Positions 53,153 through 61,693 of a DNA stretch of 64,000 nt are shown here, piece after piece. The notes under the pieces are model-generated. The model worked only from the letters and a program-made list of their open reading frames with translations, did not search any database and was not told the DNA's origin. Numbering within the stretch: the first letter of the stretch is position 1; every line of letters starts with the position of its first letter. This DNA comes from Phormidium tenue FACHB-1052 (GTDB lineage Bacteria; Cyanobacteriota; Cyanobacteriia; Phormidesmidales; Phormidesmidaceae), in assembly GCF_014696675.1 (NCBI RefSeq), contig NZ_JACJQN010000011.1, positions 151,554 through 215,553 on the forward strand. The letters run 5' to 3'. The position numbers and the translations under genes are program-made.

Positions 53153-54058
53153 CTAAGCGCTAGGGCTGAGGGCTTTCTCATCGGTTTTGCCTGCGATCGC
53201 CTGCTCGGCCATGGCCCTCAGTCGCTGGATGCGATCGTCGGTGGACGGGTGGGTCATAAACAGCGTCATCATCCCTTCCTTGGAGAGGGGGTTAACAATG
53301 AACATGGCCGAAAAGGCCGGATTGCCGTGGATAGGTACCTTTTGCCCCATAGATTCCAGAGTCTCTAGCGCCCGCACCAGGGCCAGGGGGTTGCCGGTGA
53401 TTTCGGCGGCTCCGGCATCGGCGGCAAACTCTCGCGTTCTCGAAATCGCCATACGCAGCAGCCCAGCGGCAAAGGGCGCAATCACCAGCAAAAACAGAAT
53501 GGCGATGGGGTTGTTGCCGCGCCGCCCACCGGCCCGCGCCATGGGAAAGTAGAGCGCTCCCAGGGTGAGAATGCGGCCTAAAAAGGTGAGCGACCCGGCC
53601 AGGGTGCCTGCCACCGCCTGAGTGAGGGTGTCGCGGTTGCGCACGTGGGTGAGTTCGTGGGCGATGACGGCATCGAGTTCGTCGTCGGGCAGCAGGTCAA
53701 TGATGCCTTTGGTTAGGGCGATCGCCGCATGATTGGGATCCCGCCCGGTAGCAAAGGCATTGGGCGACTCCGAAGGCACCAGGTAGAGCGCGGGGGTGGG
53801 AATGTTGGCGCGATCGCTCAGTTTTTCGAGCCGCGCATACAGCTCAGGAGCCTCGTCGCGGGGTGTGGGCTGGGCCTTAAAGGCCGCCAGCGCCGCCTGG
53901 TCAGAGTAGTACCACGAGCCAAAGCTGCTCACCGCCGCAAAGCCCAGCCCGTAGAGCAGGCCCGTCTCGTTACCGACTAGCAGGTAGCCCGCCAGCACAA
54001 TCAACCCGCTGAGCAACGCCAACAGCGCAAAGGTTCTGAACAGATTCATGCCAGCCAT
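53153..54058 (-). CDS. htpX: Membrane zinc metalloprotease HtpX (M48)
   Basis: 301 residues. Two N-terminal helices (about 7-25 and 33-50), the zinc-binding HELTH in DDELDAVIAHELTHVRNRD, two further helices (about 155-175 and 185-205), and the third zinc ligand Glu in SRTREFAADAGAAEITG. HtpX removes damaged membrane proteins together with FtsH. The start at 54058 has GAGGGG eight bases upstream. Length and layout are those of the family. Confidence 0.93.
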   Translation of the reverse strand: MAGMNLFRTFALLALLSGLIVLAGYLLVGNETGLLYGLGFAAVSSFGSWYYSDQAALAAFKAQPTPRDEAPELYARLEKLSDRANIPTPALYLVPSESPNAFATGRDPNHAAIALTKGIIDLLPDDELDAVIAHELTHVRNRDTLTQAVAGTLAGSLTFLGRILTLGALYFPMARAGGRRGNNPIAILFLLVIAPFAAGLLRMAISRTREFAADAGAAEITGNPLALVRALETLESMGQKVPIHGNPAFSAMFIVNPLSKEGMMTLFMTHPSTDDRIQRLRAMAEQAIAGKTDEKALSPSA

Positions 54059-54183
54059 AGATCGCCCCTCAGGCCATGGTGTGTGTCCTCCAGCATCTCA
54101 GAGGTGGCTGCGGCTGAGGTCTACCCAGGGAAAGACATTTGCTCGGCGAGCACCTCAGCCCTGGAGTATGGCCCGATCGTGGG

Positions 54184-54651
54184 CTAAACCGGCGAATCGA
54201 TCAGTCCCGGATGGTCTTGGGGACGAGGGCCAGAGGTATCCCAAAAGAAGCGGCGTTCTTCTGCGGCGATGGGGCGATCGTTGATGCTGGCTTCGCGGCG
54301 GCGCATCAGGCCGTTTTCGTCGAACTCCCAGTTTTCGTTGCCGTAGGCGCGGTACCACTGACCGGCGTCGTCGTGCCACTCGTATTGAAAGCGCACCGAG
54401 ATGCGGTTGTCGCCAAAGGCCCAGACTTCTTTAATCAGGCGGTAGTCGAGTTCTTTATCCCACTTGCGGCGCAGAAAGGCGCGGATGGCGTCGCGGCCCT
54501 GGAAGATTTCGGCTCGGTTGCGCCAGTGGCTGTCTTCGGTGTAGGCCAGGGCGACGCGATCGGGGTCGCGGCTATTCCAGGCGTCTTCGGCCATGCGGGC
54601 TTTGGCGATCGCAGTCTCTAGCGTAAAGGGCGGGACGATGGGCGTGGGCAT
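54184..54651 (-). CDS. DUF1348 family NTF2-fold protein
   Basis: 155 residues. [40 protein letters not shown] and [20 protein letters not shown] are the hallmark segments of DUF1348, a SnoaL-like cone-fold group found widely in bacteria and fungi with no proven function. It lies upstream of the second MITE copy, which is inserted between this gene's start side and the cynS gene. Confidence 0.88.
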   Translation of the reverse strand: MPTPIVPPFTLETAIAKARMAEDAWNSRDPDRVALAYTEDSHWRNRAEIFQGRDAIRAFLRRKWDKELDYRLIKEVWAFGDNRISVRFQYEWHDDAGQWYRAYGNENWEFDENGLMRRREASINDRPIAAEERRFFWDTSGPRPQDHPGLIDSPV

Positions 54652-54705
54652 AGGGGTGGGGAAATGGGGGGAAAGAAGAACGAAAAAGCGGAGAGATAGG
54701 AAAGG

Positions 54706-54855
54706 GGCGTTGCTGATCAGCAGTATGATTTGCCCCCCTAGCCCCCCAATTCTGGGGGGAACCAGACGACTTCAAAGTCCCCCAAAATTGGGGGGTTGGG
54801 GGGCCGATGCAGCAACTGTTGCTTTTGCAAATTCATTCCTCAATTCAGCAACGCC
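54706..54855. mobile_element. 150-bp MITE-like element, copy 2
   Basis: Same length, ends and internal hairpins as 34145-34294, differing at a handful of positions. It is flanked by a 13-bp perfect direct repeat GAGATAGGAAAGG at 54693-54705 and 54856-54868, so the pre-insertion sequence can be reconstructed. The insertion is in the cynS-DUF1348 intergenic region and should be recent. Confidence 0.92.
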
Positions 54856-54923
54856 GAGATAGGAAAGGCTGTTAGCGATCGCCAACAGCCCAGAGATTGT
54901 GAGTCAGGACGCGTAACTGGGGT

Positions 54924-55367
54924 CTACCACTTTTTGTAGGGCAAGAATTTGCCGTTCATGATCACTTTGACGCGATCGCCCTTTGGGTCTTCAACCTTTT
55001 CGATATCGAGGGTGAAGTCAATGGCACTCATGATGCCATCGCCAAACTTCTCGTGGATCACGGCCTTCATCGGCATGCCGTAGACCTGCATAATTTCGTA
55101 GAAGCGGTAGATCAGCGGGTCGGTGGGAATGACGGGGTCGAGGCCGCCTTTGACGGGGAAATCAGTCAGCGCCTCAATGAGGGAGGCGTCGGCACCCAGC
55201 GCTTCGATGATTTTGGCGGCTTCTTCGACGGAGGCGCTAGCTTGGCGGTAAAAGACAGAGGCGATCCACACTTCGTCGCAGCCAATTTTGGCTTCGAGGT
55301 CGGCAAAGCTGAGGCCAGCGGCTTTTTTAGCGGCCAGAAGCTTTTCGGTAATGGAAGAAACGGTCAT
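54924..55367 (-). CDS. cynS: Cyanate hydratase (cyanase)
   Basis: 147 residues from the ATG at 55367 ([20 protein letters not shown]). Cyanase converts cyanate plus bicarbonate into ammonia and two CO2, acting as a decamer in the cytoplasm. The N-terminal helix-turn-helix-like domain is followed by the catalytic part: [11 protein letters not shown] (Arg and Glu of the active site) and [13 protein letters not shown] (active-site Ser). It is the last gene of the cyn operon, downstream of the transporter genes, and supplies nitrogen and CO2 from cyanate. Confidence 0.96.
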   Translation of the reverse strand: MTVSSITEKLLAAKKAAGLSFADLEAKIGCDEVWIASVFYRQASASVEEAAKIIEALGADASLIEALTDFPVKGGLDPVIPTDPLIYRFYEIMQVYGMPMKAVIHEKFGDGIMSAIDFTLDIEKVEDPKGDRVKVIMNGKFLPYKKW

Positions 55368-55440
55368 GCTCAAGTCCTCTTTTCTGGCTAATTGCATTGA
55401 GAAAATTTTTGCAGTCTAGACTTCGAGAGTTGGGGAAATG

Positions 55441-55515
55441 GAGTTTTGAGTGTTGAGTTTTAAGGGCTGAATTCAAGTCTTTCACTCAAAGCTCAACACT
55501 AAGAATTCAAAACTC
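55441..55515. repeat. Bulged stem-loop between cynD and cynS
   Basis: GAGTTTTG/CAAAACTC (55441-55448, 55508-55515) and AGTGTTGAG/CTCAACACT (55449-55457, 55492-55500) form one stem with a 7-base bulge. It resembles the AT-rich stem at 32064-32110. It may stabilise the upstream part of the cyn transcript or reduce read-through into cynS. Confidence 0.6.
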
Positions 55516-55523
55516 TCCCTTCT

Positions 55524-56408
55524 CTATCCACTTACTCGCTCCGCCTCCACCGCGCGGGTTTCACGAAACAGATGACTCTCCATCTCGGCTTTGAGGCCAG
55601 AGTAGGCGGGGTGCTGCTGGATGGTTTCGCGATCGCGGGGCCGAGGAAAGGGCACCTCCAAAATCTCGTCGATGCGGGCGGCGGGGCCACGGGTCATCAT
55701 GACGATGCGATCGCTCAGCAGCAGGGCCTCTTCGATGCTGTGGGTGATCATGATTACGGTCTTGCGCTGCTGTTCCCAGATGCGCTCGACCTCTTCTTGC
55801 AAGAAGCCTCGGGTGAGGGCGTCGAGGGCACCAAAGGGTTCGTCCATCAGCAACATCTGCGGGTTGATGGCCAGGGCGCGGGCAATGCCGACCCGCTGGC
55901 GCATGCCGCCCGATAGCTCGTGGGGGTGCTTGCGCTCGGCCCCGGTGAGGCCCACTAGCTGAATGTGCTCTTTGATGATGCGATCGCGCTTTTTGGCCGA
56001 GATCTTGGGGTCTACCGTTTCCACGGCAAATCGCAGGTTTTCTTCCACCGTCATCCAGGGCATCAGGGCGTAGTTTTGAAAGACCATGCCCCGGTCTGGC
56101 CCCGGCCCGGCGATCGGGGCACCGTTGAGCAAAATCTCGCCCCCCGAGATCGGGCTCAGGCCCGCAATCATATTCAGCAGGGTCGATTTGCCGCAGCCGG
56201 AGGGGCCGATGATCGACACAAAGGTATTGGGCTCGATGTCGAGGTTGATGTCTTGAATGGCAACAAAATCGCGGCGGGCTTTGCCGGTGAGCTTGCTGAA
56301 CAGGTCTTTTTTGCCGGGGAAGACTTTGGCTACATTGCGAATCGACAGCTGGGCTGTCGATGACCGGGTACCGACGGGATCTATTACGTTCAAAGGGACA
56401 GCACTCAT
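55524..56408 (-). CDS. cynD: Cyanate/nitrate-type ABC transporter ATP-binding protein
   Basis: 294 residues. Walker A IIGPSGCGKSTLLN, signature ELSGGMRQRVGIARAL, Walker B LLMDEPFGALD and switch His in IMITHSIEEALLL. It belongs to the NrtD/SsuB/CynD group that powers uptake of nitrate, bicarbonate, sulfonates or cyanate. The linked cyanase points to cyanate. Its ATG overlaps the stop of the permease gene by four bases (ATGA), so translation is coupled. Confidence 0.92.
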   Translation of the reverse strand: MSAVPLNVIDPVGTRSSTAQLSIRNVAKVFPGKKDLFSKLTGKARRDFVAIQDINLDIEPNTFVSIIGPSGCGKSTLLNMIAGLSPISGGEILLNGAPIAGPGPDRGMVFQNYALMPWMTVEENLRFAVETVDPKISAKKRDRIIKEHIQLVGLTGAERKHPHELSGGMRQRVGIARALAINPQMLLMDEPFGALDALTRGFLQEEVERIWEQQRKTVIMITHSIEEALLLSDRIVMMTRGPAARIDEILEVPFPRPRDRETIQQHPAYSGLKAEMESHLFRETRAVEAERVSG

Positions 56409-57244
56409 GAGTTTCGACCAAATGCAACAAATTTTTCCAGGGCGGCAAACAGGCTATCCAGCAGCAGCCCCGTCAAACCGATAATGAAAATAGCCACCAA
56501 AATATTTGGGATTGACAGGTTGTTCCACTCGTTCCAGATGAAGTAGCCCAGGCCCGTGCCCAGCAGCATCTCCGCCGCCACAATCACCAGCCAGGCAATG
56601 CCCATGCTGATCCGCAGACCCGAGACAATATTCGGCAGCGCCGCCGGAATAATCACCTTGAGAATGGTACGCAGGCGCGAGGCTCCCAGGGTTTTGGAGA
56701 CATCCAGGTACTCTTGGTTGACGTTGGCCACCCCAAAGGTGGTGTTGATCAGCGTCGGCCAAATGCTGGAGATAAAGATGATGAAAATGCCGGTTTTCTC
56801 GGAGTCGCGCAGCAGGTAAAGGCCCAAAGGCAACCAGGCCAGGGGCGAAATCGGCTTGAGCAACTGCACGTAGGGATTAAACGCCTTAAATGCCACCGGC
56901 GAAATGCCGATCAAAATCCCCAGGGGCACCGCCACCAGCGACGCGGCAATGTAGCCGATCGCCACCCGCCGCAGGCTGATCAGCAAATTCCAGCCGATGC
57001 CCAGGTCGTTGGGGCCGTTGCGGTAGAACGGGTTAGTCACCCACCACCAAAATTCTTTGATCGTTTCGGTGGCGGTGGGCACGCCCTTCACAAACCAGCC
57101 CGATTTCGCGCCAATTTCCCAAAAAAGCAGAAAAATGCCGAGGGAGAGCATAAACAGCGCGAATGCTCTCACGTTCTCGTTTTGCCAGAGCGGTGTCTGC
57201 CGCTCCGCTACGTTCAATCCAGGCGTGCTGTGACTCGCTGCCAT
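56405..57244 (-). CDS. cynB: Cyanate/nitrate-type ABC transporter permease
   Basis: 279 residues from the ATG at 57244, preferred because GGAGGT lies six bases upstream (an ATG at 57250 abuts it). About six helices. The EAA loop reads DVSKTLGASRLRTILKVIIP, the NrtB/SsuC-type coupling site for the ATPase. ISPLAWLPLGLYLLRDSEKT is typical of nitrate/cyanate permeases. Homodimer in the plasma membrane. Second gene of the operon. Confidence 0.92.
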   Translation of the reverse strand: MAASHSTPGLNVAERQTPLWQNENVRAFALFMLSLGIFLLFWEIGAKSGWFVKGVPTATETIKEFWWWVTNPFYRNGPNDLGIGWNLLISLRRVAIGYIAASLVAVPLGILIGISPVAFKAFNPYVQLLKPISPLAWLPLGLYLLRDSEKTGIFIIFISSIWPTLINTTFGVANVNQEYLDVSKTLGASRLRTILKVIIPAALPNIVSGLRISMGIAWLVIVAAEMLLGTGLGYFIWNEWNNLSIPNILVAIFIIGLTGLLLDSLFAALEKFVAFGRNS

Positions 57245-57338
57245 ATTCATACCTCCTAAAAACTGCGCCGATCGCGGTTCCACCGACCCCGCCCGGCCCT
57301 AGGCTAGCGGTGGAACCCAGGTTTGGGCCTAGAGCAAC

Positions 57339-58979
57339 TTACTTACCAAACTGGTCGATCTGGCTTTTGACATAGTCTGCCGATGCGGTCGGGTCAAAGG
57401 TGTCAAAGGCGAGGGTTTCGGTGCGATCGGTTTCGAAGGGGGGTTCTTGGCCTAGCTCAAGGGCCAGCTCGCGGGCCAGATCGGTTAAAAAGACCTCTGC
57501 CCCCACCTGGTCGATGTCGCTATTGCTCACGGTGGCGGCGGTGTTGCCCTCACCCAGTAGCTCCCAGCGCACCAGCTGCGATGAGATCCACTTGGCAAAG
57601 CTCTGCCAGGGGTAGGGCTCAAAGCCGATGCGATCGGGCACCGAGAGGGTGTTGCCCTGGCCATCGTCAAAGTTGCCGGTGAGCACCGCCTCAACCACTT
57701 CTACGGGCTGGTTTAAAAAGGCGCGATCGGAGATGGCGGCGGCAATTTCAGACCGATTGGCGGGGTCTTGGGCGTAGGCCGCCGCTTCGATGATCGCCTT
57801 ATTCAGCGATCGGAAGGAGTTGGGATGGGCGGTAATCCAGTCGTCACTGGCGGCAAAGGCGCAGCAGGGGTGGCCGTCCCACAGGTCTTTGGTGAGCATG
57901 TGAATGAACCCGGCCTCTTCATACACCGCCCGCTGGTTGAATGGGTCGGGCATCAGCATGGCGTCGATGTCGCCTGCGATCAGCTGGGCGATGCTGTCCG
58001 GCGGGGGCACAGGGCGAATCTGCACATCCACGTCGGGGTCAAGGCCGCCCGATGCCAGGTAGTAGCGCAGCAGCAGATTGTGCATCGAGTAGGGGAAGGG
58101 CACCCCAATCACAAAGCCTTTAAAGTCGGCGGGGCCTTCGACATTGCCCAGGTGGCGCTGAGCGACGGTAATCGCCTGGCCGTTGACGTTTTCGATGCTG
58201 GCCAGCTTGACGCCAAAAGCAGCGGAGCCCAGGCCCAGGGTCATGGCAATGGGCATGGGGGCCAGCATGTGGTAGGCGTCGAGTTCGCCTGCGATCGCCG
58301 AATCCCTCACGGCACCCCAGCTCGGCATCTTCACCACCGAGGCGTTGAAGCCATACTTTTCGTAGAAGCCCAGCGGCTCCGACATAATGATCGGCGTCGC
58401 GCAGGTAATAGGGATAAAGCCTACCTGAATGTCGGTCTTCTCCAAGCTGCTGGTGTCAATGGGGGCAGCGGTGTCTTCGGCCACTGGCTCCTCACTGCCA
58501 CCCGCGCAGCTCGCCAGGGTGACCAGGGCGGCCCCCAGCGCCATATTTTTGAGAAACTCACGGCGGGTTGCGCCGCTGTTACGCACCGAGTCGGCAAAGA
58601 ACAAACCCGCCTGGGGGCCAAAGGCCGCCGCGAAAGCATTTTCTAGCCCGCCCGCCTGCTCACACAGCGCCAAAATCAGTTTTTCGCGCTTGGGGTCGTT
58701 GCGGCCCACGCGCTTGAGAAACAGCGCCTTGCGTAGCTCGTAGGTGTTGACGGTGTCGGCGGCGCGCAGCTGGTTTTGCTTATAGACCCCCATTTTCACC
58801 AGATCATCGACCATATCGACCGGATCCTGGGGCATGGTTTCCATAAACCGCGAGTGGTCGCCCGTGAAATGCACCGTGCCGCAGTCTCGACAGGGGCGAC
58901 CGGGCCACATCAGGGAGGGTGATGTGCAACTCAAACTGCCCCAGTCGTTGAGCGACTTTGCTACTGCTGAAATGACCAT
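57339..58979 (-). CDS. cynA: Cyanate/nitrate-type ABC transporter solute-binding protein with N-terminal domain
   Basis: NrtA/CmpA-like substrate-binding protein: QVGFIPITCATPIIMSEPLG, SWGAVRDSAIAGELDAYHML, PFPYSMHNLLLRYYLASGG. A Tat-type signal plus lipobox (TRREFLKNMALGAALVTLASC) sits unusually far inside, about residue 138-158 counted from the 58979 ATG. It is preceded by a Cys-containing segment (GRPCRDCGTVHF) and a helical domain (VKMGVYKQNQLRAADTVNTY). The start is uncertain: 58979 or a downstream ATG (58844, 58835, 58814), none with a clear Shine-Dalgarno. First gene of the cyn operon. Substrate cyanate is inferred from cynS. Confidence 0.85.
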   Translation of the reverse strand: MVISAVAKSLNDWGSLSCTSPSLMWPGRPCRDCGTVHFTGDHSRFMETMPQDPVDMVDDLVKMGVYKQNQLRAADTVNTYELRKALFLKRVGRNDPKREKLILALCEQAGGLENAFAAAFGPQAGLFFADSVRNSGATRREFLKNMALGAALVTLASCAGGSEEPVAEDTAAPIDTSSLEKTDIQVGFIPITCATPIIMSEPLGFYEKYGFNASVVKMPSWGAVRDSAIAGELDAYHMLAPMPIAMTLGLGSAAFGVKLASIENVNGQAITVAQRHLGNVEGPADFKGFVIGVPFPYSMHNLLLRYYLASGGLDPDVDVQIRPVPPPDSIAQLIAGDIDAMLMPDPFNQRAVYEEAGFIHMLTKDLWDGHPCCAFAASDDWITAHPNSFRSLNKAIIEAAAYAQDPANRSEIAAAISDRAFLNQPVEVVEAVLTGNFDDGQGNTLSVPDRIGFEPYPWQSFAKWISSQLVRWELLGEGNTAATVSNSDIDQVGAEVFLTDLARELALELGQEPPFETDRTETLAFDTFDPTASADYVKSQIDQFGK

Positions 58980-59205
58980 AAACAGATGGTTGAACGCGAC
59001 AAAAACCTTTCCCCAATCACCTTGAAAACCCAACTGAGCAACGTAGGCAAAGAGGATTTGACTGCTGCTGTTGCCCTACTCTTATCTGCAAGGTTAGATC
59101 AAGTTGTTAGACAGATTATCAAGTCCCAACGAAAAACGCACTGGAGCAAGTTTTGCATATAGTAGGACTTTCTTTTGGAATTAGTTTTAGGTTCAAAAAC
59201 AAGTA

Positions 59206-59997
59206 CTAATCTGTTAGTTCTGATACAGAAATTCGTCTCCATGTCTGGGGAGAAACGCCGTGGAACTGACGAAATTGGCGGGTGAAATAGCCCGCATCGC
59301 TATAACCTGAAGCTTCAGCAATTTGGCGAATGCTCTTGGCAGTGGTGGCCAGCAGAGTTTTCGCCTCGGCCATGCGGCGTTCAATAATCCACTGCTTAAC
59401 CGTGCGCCCGGTGTGTGACTGCACCAAATTGGTCAGATAGGCCGGGGAATAGCCCGCATTCTGGGCCACATCATTGAGGGTAATTGGCTGTCGGTAGTGG
59501 GCTTCAATAAAGCAAAAGACGTTGGCTAGCCTGGGGTCAGTGGGAAAGAGATGGGTTGATGGGGGTGTTGGGAAGGGTTCCTGAGGGCGGCTTTCTCCAT
59601 CGGTGTAAAGCTCTGAGAGCTGCTCTTGGCGGTGCAGGCGGCTGTTGATGGCGGCCAAAAATTGCTCAACGGTGCAGGGTTTGGTCAAGTAGTCGTCAGC
59701 CCCTAGCTCCATGCCTCGGCGCAGGTCGGCCATGGTGACCTTAGCGGTGAGAAAGATGAGGGGAATCAGCGCTGTCTGTCTGGTTTTGCGTAGGGCCGAG
59801 AGCACCGAATAGCCATCCATATCGGGCATCATGATGTCGCAGACGACCAGGTCGGGGGTGTGCTGCTGGGCCATGGCTACCCCGGTGGTACCGTCGCTGG
59901 CCCCCACGGCACAAAACCCCTCAAACTCTAAGCATTTGAGAAAAAGATGGCGAGTTTGGGCCTCGTCTTCGATAATGAGAATAGTCTTCACACGCAT
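59206..59997 (-). CDS. Response regulator with AraC-type DNA-binding domain
   Basis: 263 residues. Receiver domain 1-120 with acidic pocket IEDE, phospho-acceptor Asp54 in VVCDIMMPDMDG, and Lys106 in DDYLTKP. A linker follows, then an AraC/XylS double helix-turn-helix (ITLNDVAQNAGYSPAYLTNL and SIRQIAEASGYSDAGYFTRQ). It lies 227 bases upstream of the cynA start on the same strand and diverges from a PAS histidine kinase, so it is a good candidate to control cyn genes. Confidence 0.92.
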   Translation of the reverse strand: MRVKTILIIEDEAQTRHLFLKCLEFEGFCAVGASDGTTGVAMAQQHTPDLVVCDIMMPDMDGYSVLSALRKTRQTALIPLIFLTAKVTMADLRRGMELGADDYLTKPCTVEQFLAAINSRLHRQEQLSELYTDGESRPQEPFPTPPSTHLFPTDPRLANVFCFIEAHYRQPITLNDVAQNAGYSPAYLTNLVQSHTGRTVKQWIIERRMAEAKTLLATTAKSIRQIAEASGYSDAGYFTRQFRQFHGVSPQTWRRISVSELTD

Positions 59998-60328
59998 TCT
60001 CTTTTTTAGGTCGGTGGCGCAGGCTAGGGTGGTTTAGGTACTAGGTTCTTTTGCTCAAATTGATTGTCAAAATTTATTGGGCTAAGCAATATTAATACAG
60101 CTCAGATCAGTATTAAAACCAGACTGTAATTCAGAAAAACTCCGAGCTTAGATCGCAGATGCTTACCGCTACTATTGAGAATAGTTAATGGCTCCACAGT
60201 TCTGTAGTAAACCTTGGGGGAACGGGCCGTTGTATAGGGTGATACTTTCTTCCTGGCCGACGGGATGGCCGAGGGGTTGACCTTTCCCTGGGACTGGCAA
60301 GATATTTATGGCGATCGCGAACCCTTAA
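59998..60328. promoter_or_regulatory. Divergent promoter region of the regulator/kinase pair
   Basis: 331 bases without a gene. AT-rich around 60040-60135 and rich in short A/T tracts. It must hold both promoters. No clear operator was identified. Confidence 0.35.
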
Positions 60329-61546
60329 ATGACCCAAACCTACTGGCTACCCCCGAGAGCGGCGGCTGCCCCCACTGCACCCCTGGGGCAGATAGAGCAC
60401 CTGCGCCGCCAGCACCAGCTGATTCTCAATGCCGTGGGTGAGGGCATCTACGGGCTGGATGTCGCAGGCAATGTCACCTTTGTCAACCCCGCCGCTGCCG
60501 CCATGATTGGCTGGTCAATGGAGGAGTTAGTTGGCCAGTCAATGCATGCGGTGATGCATCATTCCCTGGCCGATGGTCGCCCCTACCAGCGGGAGGCATG
60601 CCCGATCTACGCCGCATTTCAGGATGGCAGCGTGCGGCGGGTGATCAACGAGGTGTTTTGGCGTAAAGACGGCAGCAGCTTCCCGGTGGAATATATCAGC
60701 ACCCCGATGCGCGACGAAGAGGGTCAGCTGATTGGCACGGTGGTCACCTTTCGCGACATCACCCAGCGGCGCTGGGCCGAGGAGATCTTGCAGCGGGCCA
60801 ACGAGGAGCTGGAGCAAAAGGTGCAGGAGCGCACCGCCGAGCTGCAAACCGCTAACCAGCAGCTGCGACAGCTCAGCGACCTGCGATCGCGCTTTGTCTC
60901 GATGGTCTGCCACGAGTTTCGCAATCCGCTCAACAACATTGCTCTGACGGTGTCATCGCTCAACCGCTACGACACCCAGCTGCGCCCCGACGAAAAAACC
61001 GACTACCTGCTCACTATCAACGCCAACGTCGAGCGCATGACCCACATGATCGACGACATTCTGGTGATCGGCAAGATCGAGGCCAAGGTGCTAGAGGTCA
61101 ACCCTAAACCGCTCGATCTAATGGCGTTTTGCCAGGATCTGCTGGCTGAGGGCGACTACCGGCGGCCCCAGGCCCCGATTCAGTTTGGCTGCCGCAGTCG
61201 CCAGGTGCTGGCCTGCCTTGATGAGCGGCTGCTGCGATCGATCCTCAACAACCTACTGTCAAACGCGATTCGCTACACCCCAGGCGATCGCCCCATCTGG
61301 CTCAAGCTGATCAAGCAGCGGGGTCAGGTCATCATCAAGGTACAAGACGAGGGCATTGGCATTCCGGCGGGCGATCGCAGGCAGCTATTTGAGCCCTTTC
61401 ACCGGGGCCAAAACGTCAGCAACATTCCCGGCACGGGGCTGGGCCTGAGCATTGTCAAGCAGTTTGTGCAACTCCAGCAGGGCACCATCAAGGTCACCAG
61501 TCGGGTGGGTGTGGGCACTACTTTCACGGTTAGCCTGCCAGCATAG
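60329..61546 (+). CDS. PAS-domain sensor histidine kinase
   Basis: 405 residues, soluble. A PAS domain (about 25-145: LILNAVGEGIYGLDVAGNVT, FWRKDGSSFPVEYISTPMRD), a coiled coil (about 150-185), HisKA with FVSMVCHEFRNPLNNIA (His195), and HATPase boxes NLLSNAIRYT, DEGIGI, GTGLGLSIVKQF. It is divergent from the AraC-type response regulator and is its likely partner. PAS may bind heme, flavin or a small ligand; the residues do not settle which. Confidence 0.9.
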   Translation: MTQTYWLPPRAAAAPTAPLGQIEHLRRQHQLILNAVGEGIYGLDVAGNVTFVNPAAAAMIGWSMEELVGQSMHAVMHHSLADGRPYQREACPIYAAFQDGSVRRVINEVFWRKDGSSFPVEYISTPMRDEEGQLIGTVVTFRDITQRRWAEEILQRANEELEQKVQERTAELQTANQQLRQLSDLRSRFVSMVCHEFRNPLNNIALTVSSLNRYDTQLRPDEKTDYLLTINANVERMTHMIDDILVIGKIEAKVLEVNPKPLDLMAFCQDLLAEGDYRRPQAPIQFGCRSRQVLACLDERLLRSILNNLLSNAIRYTPGDRPIWLKLIKQRGQVIIKVQDEGIGIPAGDRRQLFEPFHRGQNVSNIPGTGLGLSIVKQFVQLQQGTIKVTSRVGVGTTFTVSLPA

Positions 61547-61693
61547 TGGGTTTACTGAAGAAGTAGCAGACCACCTAGGCTGAGTGATTCGTGTCTGGAT
61601 CCGCTATGCCTCTGCTGGAGGGCGATCGCCTTTTCAGCGCCGAATGGGCTGGCCTGTGCCACAATTAGCGCCGTGTGATGGAGGGATGACATT

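Noticed and set aside
55561..56448. 295-codon minus-strand frame overlapping cynD
   Set aside because: Different frame of the ATPase gene; the real frame has Walker A, Walker B and signature motifs.
58980..59205. NtcA-binding site upstream of cynA
   Set aside because: I looked for GTA-N8-TAC and close variants and found none convincing.
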